Shown piece after piece: positions 24,062 to 32,249 of a stretch of DNA of 64,000 nucleotides (position 1 is the stretch's first letter; every line of letters begins with the position of its first letter). The translations under genes were made by a program, and so were the position numbers. Origin of the DNA: Desulfarculus sp. (lineage in GTDB: Bacteria > Desulfobacterota > Desulfarculia > Desulfarculales > Desulfarculaceae); NCBI GenBank assembly GCA_003605055.1, contig QZKP01000032.1:62001-126000 (forward strand), given 5' to 3'. A model generated the notes under the pieces. It saw nothing but the letters and a program-made list of their open reading frames with translations, did not search any database and was not told the DNA's origin.

Positions 24062-25422
24062 GACTCCATCCTCCGGGCCAGCACCTCAGATTTGCCGTGG
24101 CGCAGATAATGGACCATGGGCCGGCGGGACGGGCAGACGTAGGCGCAGCAGCCGCACTCGATGCAAGAGAGCAGGTCTTTTTCGGCCGCGGCCTCGAAGT
24201 GCTGAAACTCGCAGAGCTTGCCCAGATCCGAGGGCACCAGGTTCACCGGGCAGACGCTCACGCAGCGTCCGCAGTGGATGCAGGGCTGGTCCGTGAAGTG
24301 CTGCACGCTGGCCGGGGCCTGCACGAACACGCCCTCAGTCTCGCGGGTCACGGGCGCGTGGGGGTCGTACTGGGCCAGGCCCATCATGGGTCCGCCCACG
24401 ATGATCTTGCCCGCCTTGCTGGGCCCGCCGGCCGCCTGCAGCACCTGCCCGATGGGCGTGCCCAGGCGCACCCGGAAGGTCTGCGGCTTGTTCACCTGGC
24501 CGGAAACGCTGAACAGGCGCTCCAGCACCGGCCGGCCACTGGCCAGGACCTGCCCCACATCCAAGGCCGTAATCAGGGGCTCCACCACCACGCCCACATC
24601 CCGGGGCTCGCCATAGGGGGAGGGCACTTCGCGGCCGGTGAGGCGCAGGACCAGCAGATTGTCCAGGGTGTAGGGATAGTGGGTCTGGCTGACCGCCACC
24701 GCCTCCCACTGGTTGGCCCGGGCCAGGGCCAACAGGCCGCTGCTGTCCGCGCCGGCCGGCAGGGCCAGGATAACCCGCCGCGCTCCGCTGATCCGGGCCA
24801 GGGCGGCCACGCCCATCTCCAGTTGCATTCCAGCCAGGCTCAGGCAGGCCAGGTTGGGGCTCACCGGCGGGTCGTTGTCCACGGCCTTGATGATTAGGGT
24901 GTCCAGGGGGCGCATGACCGGGATGCCGGTCATGTACAGATAGGACTGGGGGGCCATGGGCGGGCTGAGTTCCACGTGCAGGGGCCGGCCCTGCACCGCG
25001 GCCCGCACCAGCCCCGACTCGCGCAGCCGCTTGAGCAGGCGGGAGGGCCTAGTCTGGGTCACGGCGGCGGCGCTGTTGAACGGCGCCTCCAACTCCGCCA
25101 GTTCAGCGGCCCAGGCGTCGGCACCGTCGCTGGCTATCACCACCGTGGGCACCAACTGACCAGCCGGGTCCGAGACCTGCTTGATGGCCTCCACTTTGCC
25201 GCTGACCGTGGCGTGCACCGTGGCGGACTCGAATTCCTCGGAGGCACCCACCACCTGGCCCATCTTAACGGCCTGGCCCGGCTCCACCCGCGGCTCGGCC
25301 ACCGCGCCCCGGTGCTGGCGCAGGGGCAAGAAGACCTTCTCAGGGGCGGGCATTTCCACCGGAGGGGCCGCCATGGGCGGGCGGGGCAGACGTATGCCTT
25401 TAAACCAGCTTGAGAATTTCAT
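24058..25422 (-). CDS. rnfC: Rnf electron transport complex subunit RnfC
   Basis: A 454-residue peripheral subunit linking NADH/ferredoxin to the membrane part. It contains the N-terminal barrel-sandwich (PRVEPGQAVKMGQVVGASEEF), a Rossmann-like SLBB/NADH-FMN region, and a C-terminal two-cluster ferredoxin domain (CIHCGRCVSVCPVN and CIECGCCAYVCPSRRPMV). The ATG at 25422 with GGAG upstream was chosen; the longer frame continues into leader DNA. It is the first gene of the operon. Some 200 bases of leader with a terminator-like hairpin precede it. Confidence 0.94.
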   Translation of the reverse strand: MKFSSWFKGIRLPRPPMAAPPVEMPAPEKVFLPLRQHRGAVAEPRVEPGQAVKMGQVVGASEEFESATVHATVSGKVEAIKQVSDPAGQLVPTVVIASDGADAWAAELAELEAPFNSAAAVTQTRPSRLLKRLRESGLVRAAVQGRPLHVELSPPMAPQSYLYMTGIPVMRPLDTLIIKAVDNDPPVSPNLACLSLAGMQLEMGVAALARISGARRVILALPAGADSSGLLALARANQWEAVAVSQTHYPYTLDNLLVLRLTGREVPSPYGEPRDVGVVVEPLITALDVGQVLASGRPVLERLFSVSGQVNKPQTFRVRLGTPIGQVLQAAGGPSKAGKIIVGGPMMGLAQYDPHAPVTRETEGVFVQAPASVQHFTDQPCIHCGRCVSVCPVNLVPSDLGKLCEFQHFEAAAEKDLLSCIECGCCAYVCPSRRPMVHYLRHGKSEVLARRMES

Positions 25423-25582
25423 GCAGTTGCGCTCCAGTTTGCTGACGTGGTGCTTGCCTGCGCAGCGAGGGACCGGCTTGATAGCGTGTGAAGAATTCCA
25501 CAAAACGCGCACAAAAAAGAGCCGGCGCCCCGGGTGCTGTCACCAGGTCCGGCCAGCGTCCATATGGAATAAGTATAATCAT
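25400..25582 (-). CDS. Possible 60-codon upstream ORF in the rnf leader
   Basis: An ATG at 25582 with AGGAA nine bases upstream opens a 60-codon frame (MIILIPYGRWPDLV...) that reads through the leader hairpin at 25521-25553. It ends at 25400, 23 bases inside rnfC in a different frame. The ribosome site is good but the peptide has no recognisable features and is rich in GC-driven residues toward its end. It may be a regulatory uORF whose translation influences terminator folding, or a chance frame. It is listed because of its placement. Confidence 0.3.
   Translation of the reverse strand: MIILIPYGRWPDLVTAPGAPALFCARFVEFFTRYQAGPSLRRQAPRQQTGAQLHEILKLV
25512..25553 (-). terminator. Terminator-like hairpin within the rnf leader
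   Basis: On the minus strand GCCGG and CCGGC pair at the base of a 33-base hairpin whose upper part pairs CCTGGTG with CACCCGG (one mismatch). It is followed directly by TCTTTTTTG. It lies between the proposed rnf promoter (25632-25660) and the rnfC ATG, so it may attenuate the operon. Alternatively it terminates transcripts from the upstream histidine kinase gene, with the true rnf promoter lying further downstream. Confidence 0.6.
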
Positions 25583-25631
25583 TTTAAAAAGTTCCTCGCG
25601 AGGCCCGATCTGCGGCGGCCTCGGAGGATGA

Positions 25632-25660
25632 ATATTAATCCCTGCTGAATAGTGTGTCAA
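25632..25660 (-). promoter_or_regulatory. Sigma-70-type promoter of the rnf operon
   Basis: On the minus strand a perfect TTGACA (25655-25660) stands 17 bases from TAATAT (25632-25637), a near-consensus -10. It lies just after the stop of the kinase gene and drives toward rnfC, giving a leader of about 200 bases. Confidence 0.7.
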
Positions 25661-25682
25661 CCTTCGCTGGCCTGCTCCCTGC

Positions 25683-26780
25683 TCAGCGCGGCAGGACGAC
25701 GGTGAAAGTCGCTCCCTGTCCTGGCGCGGAGTTGACGATTATATCGCCACCGTGGGCCCGGATCACTCGGCGGGCTATGGACAGACCCAGGCCGCTGCCC
25801 GGCTTGGATTTTATCTCTCGGCTCTTGGAGCGATAAAATTCGTTAAAAATGTAGGCCTGCTCCTTTTCCGGGATGCCGGGGCCCTGGTCGCCGATGGCGA
25901 TCTCCACCTGGTGCTCCAGTATGCGGCCTTTGATGAGCACGCGGCCGCGGGGCTGGTTATATTTCACGGCGTTGCTGGCCAAGTTGTACAGGGCCTCGCG
26001 CAGGCTCTCCAGGTCCACCTCCAGGACGCAGTCCTCGGAGGGCGCCTGCACCTCCAGGCCTTGGCCGGCCAGGCGGGCCTCGTCCTCCACCCGGCGCACC
26101 AGGTCCTTGATGATCTGGCTGAAGGGCGCGTCGATCTTGCGCTCGTCAATGCCCTCCTCGTCCAGGCGGCTCATGGCCAGCCAGGCGTTGATGCTCTGAA
26201 TAAGAAGGTCCAGGCGGGTCACAGCCCTGACAATGAAATCCTGGTACGCCGGCGGCAGGGGGCCGCGGGCCTGGCTGACCGGCACCTCCAACAACTGGCG
26301 CACTGCGGCCAGGGGGGAGCACATCTGGTGGGAGACCAGGGTCATGAAGTTGGCTTCCATGCGCGCCTTTTCCTCGCGCAGGGCCTTGGTCTCCAGGATC
26401 AGGCGCCGACGCTCCAGGCCCCGCTCCACCGCCAGCCTCAGCTCGTCGGGCGGGAAGGGCTTGGAGATGAAGTCATAGGCGCCCTGTTTCATGGCCTCCA
26501 CCGCCCGGCGCAGGGTGGCGTGGCCGGTGACCATGATCAGGATGACGTCCGGGTGGGAGAGAGAGACCCGCTCCAGGACCTGGAGGCCGTTCAGGCCGGG
26601 CATCTGCAAATCCACAAGGACCAGGTCCGGCGGGTCCTGTTGCATGAGCTCCAGGCCGGCCTGGCCGCTGGAGGCCAGACTGACCCTATGGCCCCAGCGC
26701 GAAAGCAGCACCTGGGCCGACTCCCGGGCGATCTCATCGTCGTCAATGCACAGAATGTGCGCCTGGGGCCCTGGGGCCAT
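25683..26780 (-). CDS. Receiver-histidine kinase hybrid
   Basis: A 365-residue soluble two-component protein. The N-terminal receiver domain has acidic CIDDDE, phospho-acceptor Asp57 (LVLVDLQMPG) and Lys107 (FISKPF). A short coiled linker leads to a HisKA domain with His151 in LVSHQMCSPL, which replaces the usual SHELRTPL. The HATPase has N, G1 and G2 boxes (NLASNAVKYN, GDQGPGIP, GSGLGLSI). There is no transmembrane or sensor domain, so its signal enters via the receiver, likely from another kinase. It is 12 bases downstream of a stand-alone response regulator and upstream of the rnf promoter. Confidence 0.9.
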   Translation of the reverse strand: MAPGPQAHILCIDDDEIARESAQVLLSRWGHRVSLASSGQAGLELMQQDPPDLVLVDLQMPGLNGLQVLERVSLSHPDVILIMVTGHATLRRAVEAMKQGAYDFISKPFPPDELRLAVERGLERRRLILETKALREEKARMEANFMTLVSHQMCSPLAAVRQLLEVPVSQARGPLPPAYQDFIVRAVTRLDLLIQSINAWLAMSRLDEEGIDERKIDAPFSQIIKDLVRRVEDEARLAGQGLEVQAPSEDCVLEVDLESLREALYNLASNAVKYNQPRGRVLIKGRILEHQVEIAIGDQGPGIPEKEQAYIFNEFYRSKSREIKSKPGSGLGLSIARRVIRAHGGDIIVNSAPGQGATFTVVLPR

Positions 26781-26792
26781 GGGAAGCTGCCC

Positions 26793-27185
26793 TTACCCTG
26801 CCAGTAGTTTGTTGATTTTCCCCAGCAGCTCTTGGGAAGAAAAAGGCTTGTCCAGGTATTCGTCGCCCTTGGCGATGCGGGCCTCGGCCGGAATGTTGAA
26901 GCGTTCGCCGGTGATCTGCTTGACCGCTGAGCACATCAAAACCGGGATGTCGCGAAAGTCCATGTACTCCGGCGTGGCTCTCAGGGTGGTTATCACCGAG
27001 AAGCCCTCGTAAATGGAGTCCATCATGATGTCCAAGATGATCAGGTCCGGGTCCTGGGCCTTGACCATTTCCAGACCCAGCTTGCCGTCCGAGGCGCTGA
27101 ACACGGTGTGGCCAGCCGCCTCCAGGATGGCGCTGGTGGCTGCCCGGAAGTCGTCGTCGTCGTCGATGATCAGAATTTTTGCCAT
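26793..27185 (-). CDS. Single-domain response regulator
   Basis: A 130-residue receiver-only protein (MAKILIIDDDDDFRAATSAI). It has phospho-acceptor Asp52 (LIILDIMMDS), a Ser in the switch position (VLMCSAVK) and the signalling Lys in YLDKPFSS. There is no output domain. A 6-7 residue extension follows the Asp (SIYEGFSVI), a variant I recall from sulfate-reducer receivers. It is co-transcribed with the receiver-kinase gene 12 bases downstream, suggesting a small phosphorelay. Confidence 0.9.
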   Translation of the reverse strand: MAKILIIDDDDDFRAATSAILEAAGHTVFSASDGKLGLEMVKAQDPDLIILDIMMDSIYEGFSVITTLRATPEYMDFRDIPVLMCSAVKQITGERFNIPAEARIAKGDEYLDKPFSSQELLGKINKLLAG

Positions 27186-27502
27186 GCTCTCTACCTGCGA
27201 CGTGAGGGGAAGGGGTCTAAAATCGCTAGAACCTTAAACCAGGGACCAGCTAAAGTCAATGAAAAGGCTTCGGTATTTTGTTAAGCTGGCGCCCGGTCCG
27301 CGGCGGCCCGGGCTCTTTTATTCTTGACAGGCGCGGGCGTGGGCGTCTACATTCACAATAGTTATTTTATAGCTAACATGTAACTACCAAGGCGCCGGGC
27401 TGCCAGGGGCTGGCGGCCGCGGCGGGTCAGCCCAACGGACCGGGGCCCCAGGCCCTCGCGGTAGCTATAAACAAACCCACAACCTGGCCGGAGAAAGCAA
27501 TT
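27186..27502 (+). promoter_or_regulatory. Divergent intergenic region with iorA promoter
   Basis: This 317-base gap separates the response regulator from iorA. On the plus strand TTGACA (27324-27329) is followed after 18 bases by TACATT (27348-27353), a plausible promoter with about 140 bases of leader to iorA. An AT-rich stretch follows. No hairpin with a U-tract or small ORF was seen. Confidence 0.5.
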
Positions 27503-29401
27503 ATGGACGTGCTCCTGTCCCCTTCAGGAGGCAAGCAGCACCTGCTGCTGGGCAATGAGGCCATAGTGCGCGGCGCTCTGGAGGCGGGCGTGGCCTTTGC
27601 CACCTGCTATCCCGGGACCCCGTCCTCGGAAATCCCCGATACCTTGTACCGCCTGCGCAAATCCCACCCCGACAAGGTGAAGTACTACTTTGAGTACTCC
27701 ACCAACGAGAAGGTGGCCTTGGAGTGCGCGGCCGGCGCGGCCGCGGCCGGGCTCAAGACCCTGTGCACCATGAAACATGTGGGCCTGAACGTGGCCGCCG
27801 ACCCCCTGATGACCCTGGCCTACGTGGGCACCAACGCGGGCATGGTCATCTTGAGCGCCGACGACCCCTCCTTGTTTTCCAGCCAGAACGAGCAGGACAA
27901 CCGCTACTACGCCCGCCAGAGCGGCCTGCCCATGCTGGAGCCGGCAGGCCCGGCCCAGGCCAAGGAGATGATCAAGTACGGTTTTGACATCTCCGAGCAG
28001 CTAAAGACGCCGGTGCTCCTGCGCACCACCACCCGTGTCAACCACGCCCGCGAGGCGGTGCCCTTTGCCAAGCTGGCCCCGGTCAAGACCAAGGCCAAGT
28101 TCAGCAAGGCCCCCATGCAGTACGTCACCGTGCCCGCGGTGAGCCGCAACCTGCACCTGCGCCTGTTGCGCATCCAGAACCAGCTCCGGGGGATCAGCGA
28201 ACAGAGCCCCTTCAACACCATCAGCGGCCGGGGCTCCTGGGGCGTGGTCACCAGCGGGGTGAGCGCCAACTACGTGCAGGACGCCGTGGCCGACCTGGGG
28301 GCCAAGGGCAAGATCAAGGTGCTGACCCTGGGCATGAGCTGGCCTTTGCCCGAGAAGAAGATCGCCCGCTTCCTGAAGAGCGTGAAAAAAGTCCTGGTGG
28401 TTGAGGAGCTGGAGCCCATCCTGGAGGAGGCGCTCAGGGCCATCGCGCAGGAGAACGGCATCAAGGTGCCCATCGTGGGCAAGCTGAAGGGCCAGGTGCC
28501 GGCCAAGTCCGTGGACCTGGAGCCGCCGGTCTTTTTCAGCAGGGCCTTTGAGTACACCCCCCGCCTGGTGCGCCAGGCCATGGCCGATTGCTTCGGCCTC
28601 AAGGCCGCGGCCAAGCCCGAGCTGAGTCTCGCGGACATGCCGGCCCCGCCCGGGCGGCCGCCCAACCTCTGCGCCGGCTGTCCGCACCGGGCCACCTACT
28701 ACGCGGTCAAGCAGCTCCTGGGCGACGAGGCCATCTACCCCTCGGACATCGGCTGCTACACCCTGGGCCTCTTGCCGCCCATCAAGGCCGCGGACTATCT
28801 GATCTGCATGGGCAGCTCGGTGAGCAGCGCCGGCGGCTTCTCCCGGGCCACGGACCAGAAGGTGGTCAGCTTCATCGGCGACAGCACCTTCTTCCACAGC
28901 GGCATCACCGGCCTGGTCAACGCGGTGCACAACAACCACAACTTCACCCTGGTGATCCTGGACAACGGCACCACGGCCATGACCGGCCACCAGCCCCACC
29001 CAGGGGTGAACACTCAGGCCATCGGCGACAGCACCACCCACATCCCCCTGGAGCCCCTGATCCGGGGCCTGGGCGTGCAGCACGTGACCACCATCAAGCC
29101 CCTCAAGGTGCGCTCTTCCATGAAGGCCATCGAGGAGGCGGTGGCCTACAAGGGCGTGTCCGTGGTCATTAGCCAGGAGCTCTGCCCCCTGTTCGCCCGC
29201 CGGGTGGCGCCGCGCACGCGCAAGCCCTTCCAGGTCGTTGAGGCCAAGTGCAAGCGTCACATGGACTGCATCAACAAGGTGGCCTGCCCGGCCATGTATG
29301 TGGAGAGCGGCCAGGCCAAGATCAACGCCCAGCAGTGCATCGGCTGCGCGCTCTGCGCCCAAATCTGCCCCGAGAACGCCATTCTGCCGGTCAGGGACTA
29401 G
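27503..29401 (+). CDS. iorA: Indolepyruvate:ferredoxin oxidoreductase alpha subunit
   Basis: A 632-residue subunit that oxidatively decarboxylates aryl-pyruvates (from Trp, Phe, Tyr transamination) to aryl-acetyl-CoA and reduces ferredoxin. The N-terminal pyrimidine-binding region (NEAIVRGALEAGVAFATCYPGTPSSEI) is followed by the TPP-binding core (GDSTFFHSGITGLVNAVHN ... DNGTTAMTGHQPHPG). A C-terminal ferredoxin-like domain has cysteine runs (CKRHMDC, CPAM, CIGCALCAQICPENAI). It forms a two-gene operon with iorB, 9 bases on. It fits the nearby ferredoxin-using Rnf and the acyl-CoA ligase. Confidence 0.95.
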   Translation: MDVLLSPSGGKQHLLLGNEAIVRGALEAGVAFATCYPGTPSSEIPDTLYRLRKSHPDKVKYYFEYSTNEKVALECAAGAAAAGLKTLCTMKHVGLNVAADPLMTLAYVGTNAGMVILSADDPSLFSSQNEQDNRYYARQSGLPMLEPAGPAQAKEMIKYGFDISEQLKTPVLLRTTTRVNHAREAVPFAKLAPVKTKAKFSKAPMQYVTVPAVSRNLHLRLLRIQNQLRGISEQSPFNTISGRGSWGVVTSGVSANYVQDAVADLGAKGKIKVLTLGMSWPLPEKKIARFLKSVKKVLVVEELEPILEEALRAIAQENGIKVPIVGKLKGQVPAKSVDLEPPVFFSRAFEYTPRLVRQAMADCFGLKAAAKPELSLADMPAPPGRPPNLCAGCPHRATYYAVKQLLGDEAIYPSDIGCYTLGLLPPIKAADYLICMGSSVSSAGGFSRATDQKVVSFIGDSTFFHSGITGLVNAVHNNHNFTLVILDNGTTAMTGHQPHPGVNTQAIGDSTTHIPLEPLIRGLGVQHVTTIKPLKVRSSMKAIEEAVAYKGVSVVISQELCPLFARRVAPRTRKPFQVVEAKCKRHMDCINKVACPAMYVESGQAKINAQQCIGCALCAQICPENAILPVRD

Positions 29402-29410
29402 GGAGGTATC

Positions 29411-29998
29411 ATGAGCACCCAACGCATAGTCTTCGTGGGCGTGGGCGGCCAGGGCAATCTGCTGGCCAGCAACCTGCTGGGCCAGGCGGCCCTGGAGGCC
29501 GGCCGGCACGTGGTGGTCAGCGAGATACACGGCATGGCCCAGCGCGGCGGCGTGGTGGAATCGGCGGTGCTCCTAGGCGAGGCCACCAGCCCCATCGTCT
29601 CCAACGGCGAGGCCGACGTGCTGGTGGCCTTTGAGCCGGTGGAGGCCCTGCGCCTGCTGCCCAAGGCCAACAAGGACACCCTGGTGATAACCAACACCCG
29701 GCCCCTGCCGCCGTTCACCGTGGCCATCGGCATGGCGCCGTATCCGGAGCCGGAAAAATCGGTGGCCTATCTCCAGAAAAAGCTCAAGAAGGTGGTGGCC
29801 TTTGACGGCCAGGATCTGGCAGAGAAGGCCCTGAACCCGCTGAGCCTGAACATGGTCATGCTGGGCGCCCTGTTCGCCTCCGCCAAGCTGCCCATCCCGG
29901 TCAAGACCATGAAAAAAGTGATACGCAGCCAGACCAAGAAGCGCTTCGTGGAGAGCAACCTCAAGGCCTTTGACCTGGGCTTTCAGGCCGCCGCCTAG
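29411..29998 (+). CDS. iorB: Indolepyruvate:ferredoxin oxidoreductase beta subunit
   Basis: A 195-residue gamma-domain subunit (IVFVGVGGQGNLLASNLLGQAAL, then the EIHGMAQRGGVVESAVLLG stretch) that completes the IorAB enzyme. It starts 9 bases after iorA with GGGAGG ahead of its ATG. A strong terminator follows 20 bases beyond the stop. Length is typical. Confidence 0.95.
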   Translation: MSTQRIVFVGVGGQGNLLASNLLGQAALEAGRHVVVSEIHGMAQRGGVVESAVLLGEATSPIVSNGEADVLVAFEPVEALRLLPKANKDTLVITNTRPLPPFTVAIGMAPYPEPEKSVAYLQKKLKKVVAFDGQDLAEKALNPLSLNMVMLGALFASAKLPIPVKTMKKVIRSQTKKRFVESNLKAFDLGFQAAA

Positions 29999-30018
29999 CC
30001 AGCCACACAAGCGCCAAA

Positions 30019-30046
30019 AGGAGCCCCGCGCGGGGCTCCTTTTTTA
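30019..30046 (+). terminator. Rho-independent terminator of iorAB
   Basis: AGGAGCCCCGC and GCGGGGCTCCT form a perfect 11-bp palindromic stem followed by six T residues and ATT. Confidence 0.85.
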
Positions 30047-30062
30047 TTCCCTGGCCGCGCCC

Positions 30063-30106
30063 AAAAAAAGAAGAGAGTCCCCGTCTCCTGCCTGGAGCGG
30101 GGGCTC
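30063..30106 (-). terminator. Rho-independent terminator of the RRM gene
   Basis: On the minus strand a 9-bp stem (GAGCCCCCG with CGGGGACTC, including one G-T pair) encloses a further CTCC/GGAG stem. It is followed by a run of seven T residues (A at 30063-30069 on the plus strand). It faces the iorAB terminator, so this is a convergent boundary. Confidence 0.75.
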
Positions 30107-30150
30107 CCTTTAAAGGCGATAAATTTCAGCGCCGCGGGGACGCCGGCTTA

Positions 30151-30420
30151 CTACCAGCGCTTGGGCGGGCGGGCCTCGCGGGGGCGGGCCTCGTTGACCT
30201 TCAGTGCCCGGCCGTCAAGCTCCTGGCCGTTCATGGCCTGGATGGCCGCCTCGGCCCCGTCGCCCTCCATCTCCACGAAACCGAAACCGCGCGGTCTGCC
30301 GGTATCCCGGTCGGTGATGATCTTGGCCGAGAGTACGGTGCCGTACTCTTCGAATGCGCTGCGCAAGCCCTCTTCGGTGGTGTTGAACGCCAGGTTGCCT
30401 ACGTAAATGTTCTTTCCCAT
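30151..30420 (-). CDS. RNA-recognition-motif (RRM) protein
   Basis: An 89-residue single-RRM RNA-binding protein. RNP2 is IYVGNL near residue 5 and RNP1 is RGFGFVEM near residue 45. A short basic, Arg/Pro-rich tail follows. Small glycine-poor RRM proteins of this type occur in many bacteria and are often cold-induced, which fits the long leader here of about 150 bases, but cold control is an inference. The gene stands alone, flanked by its own promoter and terminator. Confidence 0.9.
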   Translation of the reverse strand: MGKNIYVGNLAFNTTEEGLRSAFEEYGTVLSAKIITDRDTGRPRGFGFVEMEGDGAEAAIQAMNGQELDGRALKVNEARPREARPPKRW

Positions 30421-30573
30421 CTCTTTCAGACTCCTTCAATGGAAAATGCGCCGCCACCCAGCCTGGGGATCGGCGGAAGAGAGCCAATAAGCCTAACTTG
30501 TCCTCGGAAATGCGTACGCCATGCGATAGCACGTCTACCGGAAGGTTTGGGTTAATCGGCTAGTTTCAAAATT

Positions 30574-30601
30574 AGGATAAACTTTTTTGCCGTTTTGTCA
30601 A
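30574..30601 (-). promoter_or_regulatory. Putative promoter of the RRM gene
   Basis: On the minus strand TTGACA (30596-30601) is followed after 16 bases by TATCCT (30574-30579). It implies a 5' leader of about 150 bases before the RRM ATG at 30420. Leaders of this length are seen in cold-shock genes. Confidence 0.5.
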
Positions 30602-30879
30602 TCAAATTATCCAGTTAATTTTTCCCAGCAAGATGCTGTGCAAAGGAGCGGGAAAGGCGGATCAAGACCAAAGAGGTTAGAAAAAAAGTGGTTGCGGGGA
30701 CGAGGGGCCGGCTTGGTAGTTGAAAGCCACGGCAGAGTTTCTTGTGCGTTTGGCCAGCTATCTTCCTTGTCGCGTTGACAGGGATTCGCCGGCCCGGCCT
30801 GAGATTGGCCTCTCCTTTTCGTTTCTGGGTTTTCTATTGCTTCCCCGGTTACGGAAAGAGCTAACTTGGCAATTATGGT
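30602..30879. other. Intergenic DNA with no gene recognised
   Basis: Between the RRM promoter and the 3' end of kdsC there is about 280 bases of locally less GC-rich DNA with a 63-codon frame of no distinctive content. No tRNA, small-RNA signature or terminator with a U-tract was found. Confidence 0.4.
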
Positions 30880-31407
30880 CTAAAAATACCGCGCCGTGAC
30901 CTCGTCCCATTTGCCCGAGCTTTTGAGCAAAAACTCGCAGGCCTCGCGCACCGCGCCCTGGCCGCCGGGCCGCGAGGCGATCCAGTGGGCCGCCTGCTTG
31001 ACCGGGTCCCAGGCGTCGGCCGGGGCCATGGCCAGGCCGCAGGCCCGCATGGGCGGCAGGTCAATGAGGTCGTCGCCCATGTAGGCCACTTCCTCGGGCT
31101 GCAATTTTAGCTGGGCCATGATCTTCTCCAGCACCGGCAGCTTGACCTTGGCGTCCTCGATGAGGGCCGTGATGCCCAGTTCCTGGGCCCGGGCGCGGTT
31201 GGCCGCGGACTTGCGGCCCGAAAGCAGCACTATGGCGTAGCCGGCCCGCTGCAAGAGCTTCAGGCCGTGTCCGTCCTTGATATCGAAGAACTTGATCTCG
31301 CGGCCGCTGTCGTCGTAGACCACCCGGCCGTCGGTGAGCACGCCGTCTATGTCCAGCACCAGCAACTTGACGCGGGCCGCCTTCTGGCGGGGGGAGAATT
31401 CGTTCAT
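30880..31407 (-). CDS. kdsC: KDO 8-phosphate phosphatase KdsC
   Basis: A 175-residue HAD-superfamily phosphatase (C0 type, tetrameric) that releases KDO from KDO-8-phosphate for lipopolysaccharide. Motifs are LDIDGVLTDG (nucleophile Asp), LLSGRKS, and the later GDDLIDLPPM. The protein has no cap domain, as expected for KdsC. It lies 5 bases downstream of kdsA, in the pyrG-kdsA-kdsC cluster. Confidence 0.93.
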   Translation of the reverse strand: MNEFSPRQKAARVKLLVLDIDGVLTDGRVVYDDSGREIKFFDIKDGHGLKLLQRAGYAIVLLSGRKSAANRARAQELGITALIEDAKVKLPVLEKIMAQLKLQPEEVAYMGDDLIDLPPMRACGLAMAPADAWDPVKQAAHWIASRPGGQGAVREACEFLLKSSGKWDEVTARYF

Positions 31408-31412
31408 GTCCG

Positions 31413-32249
31413 CTAAGCGCTCCTGACCAGGGCGTGAATGTCTTTGAGTTGTTTAAGCAGGCCGGCTGCTTGGTCCAGGGGCAGGGTGTTGGGCCCGTCG
31501 CACAGGGCCCGGTCCGGGTCCGGGTGTACCTCCAGGAAAACAGCGTCGGCGCCGGCGGCCACCGCGGCCCGGGCCAGGGCCGGGGCGAAGCGCCGCTCGC
31601 CGCCGCTGGCCGCGCCCAGCCCGCCGGGGAGCTGCACGCTGTGGGTGGCGTCGAAGACCACCGGCACGCCAAAGCCCTGCATCACGCCTATGGAGCGCAT
31701 GTCCACCACCAGGTTGTTGTACCCGAAGGTGCTGCCCCGCTCGGTGAGCCACACGGCCTGGTTGCCGGTGGAGCGTATCTTGTCCAGGATGGGGCCTATG
31801 TCGTGCGGGGCCATGAACTGGCCTTTTTTCACGTTGACGGGCCTGCCGGTGCGACCGGCGGCCACCAGCAGGTCGGTCTGGCGGCAGAGGAAGGCCGGTA
31901 TCTGCAGCACGTCCAGCACCTGGGCCGCGGTCGCGGCCTGCTCCGGGTGGTGGATGTCAGAAATCACCGGCAGGCCGCTGGCGGCCTTGACCCGGGCCAG
32001 CACCTCCAGGCCGGGCTCCAGGCCCGGGCCCCGGAAGCTCTGCACGCTGGTGCGGTTGGCCTTGTCGTAGCTGGCCTTGAAAATGAGGGGCAGCTCCAGC
32101 TCCGCGGAGATGGCTGCCAGGCGCTCGGCTATGGCCAGGGTCAGCTCCGGCGTCTCGATGACGCAGGGGCCGCAGATGGCGAAGAAGCGCTCCCGGCCGA
32201 AGGGACGGCCGCCCAGGGTGACGCTGGGCACGGGTTCATGCATGCTCAA
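31413..32249 (-). CDS. kdsA: KDO 8-phosphate synthase KdsA (metal-dependent type)
   Basis: A 278-residue TIM-barrel enzyme condensing PEP with arabinose-5-phosphate to KDO-8-phosphate. The motif [10 protein letters not shown] places Cys where E. coli has Asn (AGMNVLE), which marks the metal-dependent class. Other motifs are [15 protein letters not shown] and FDATHSVQ. The ATG overlaps the pyrG stop by 4 bases. Translational coupling with pyrG is sensible, because CMP-KDO formation consumes CTP. Downstream lipid-export genes (kdsD, lptCA) often found here are not present. Confidence 0.94.
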   Translation of the reverse strand: MSMHEPVPSVTLGGRPFGRERFFAICGPCVIETPELTLAIAERLAAISAELELPLIFKASYDKANRTSVQSFRGPGLEPGLEVLARVKAASGLPVISDIHHPEQAATAAQVLDVLQIPAFLCRQTDLLVAAGRTGRPVNVKKGQFMAPHDIGPILDKIRSTGNQAVWLTERGSTFGYNNLVVDMRSIGVMQGFGVPVVFDATHSVQLPGGLGAASGGERRFAPALARAAVAAGADAVFLEVHPDPDRALCDGPNTLPLDQAAGLLKQLKDIHALVRSA

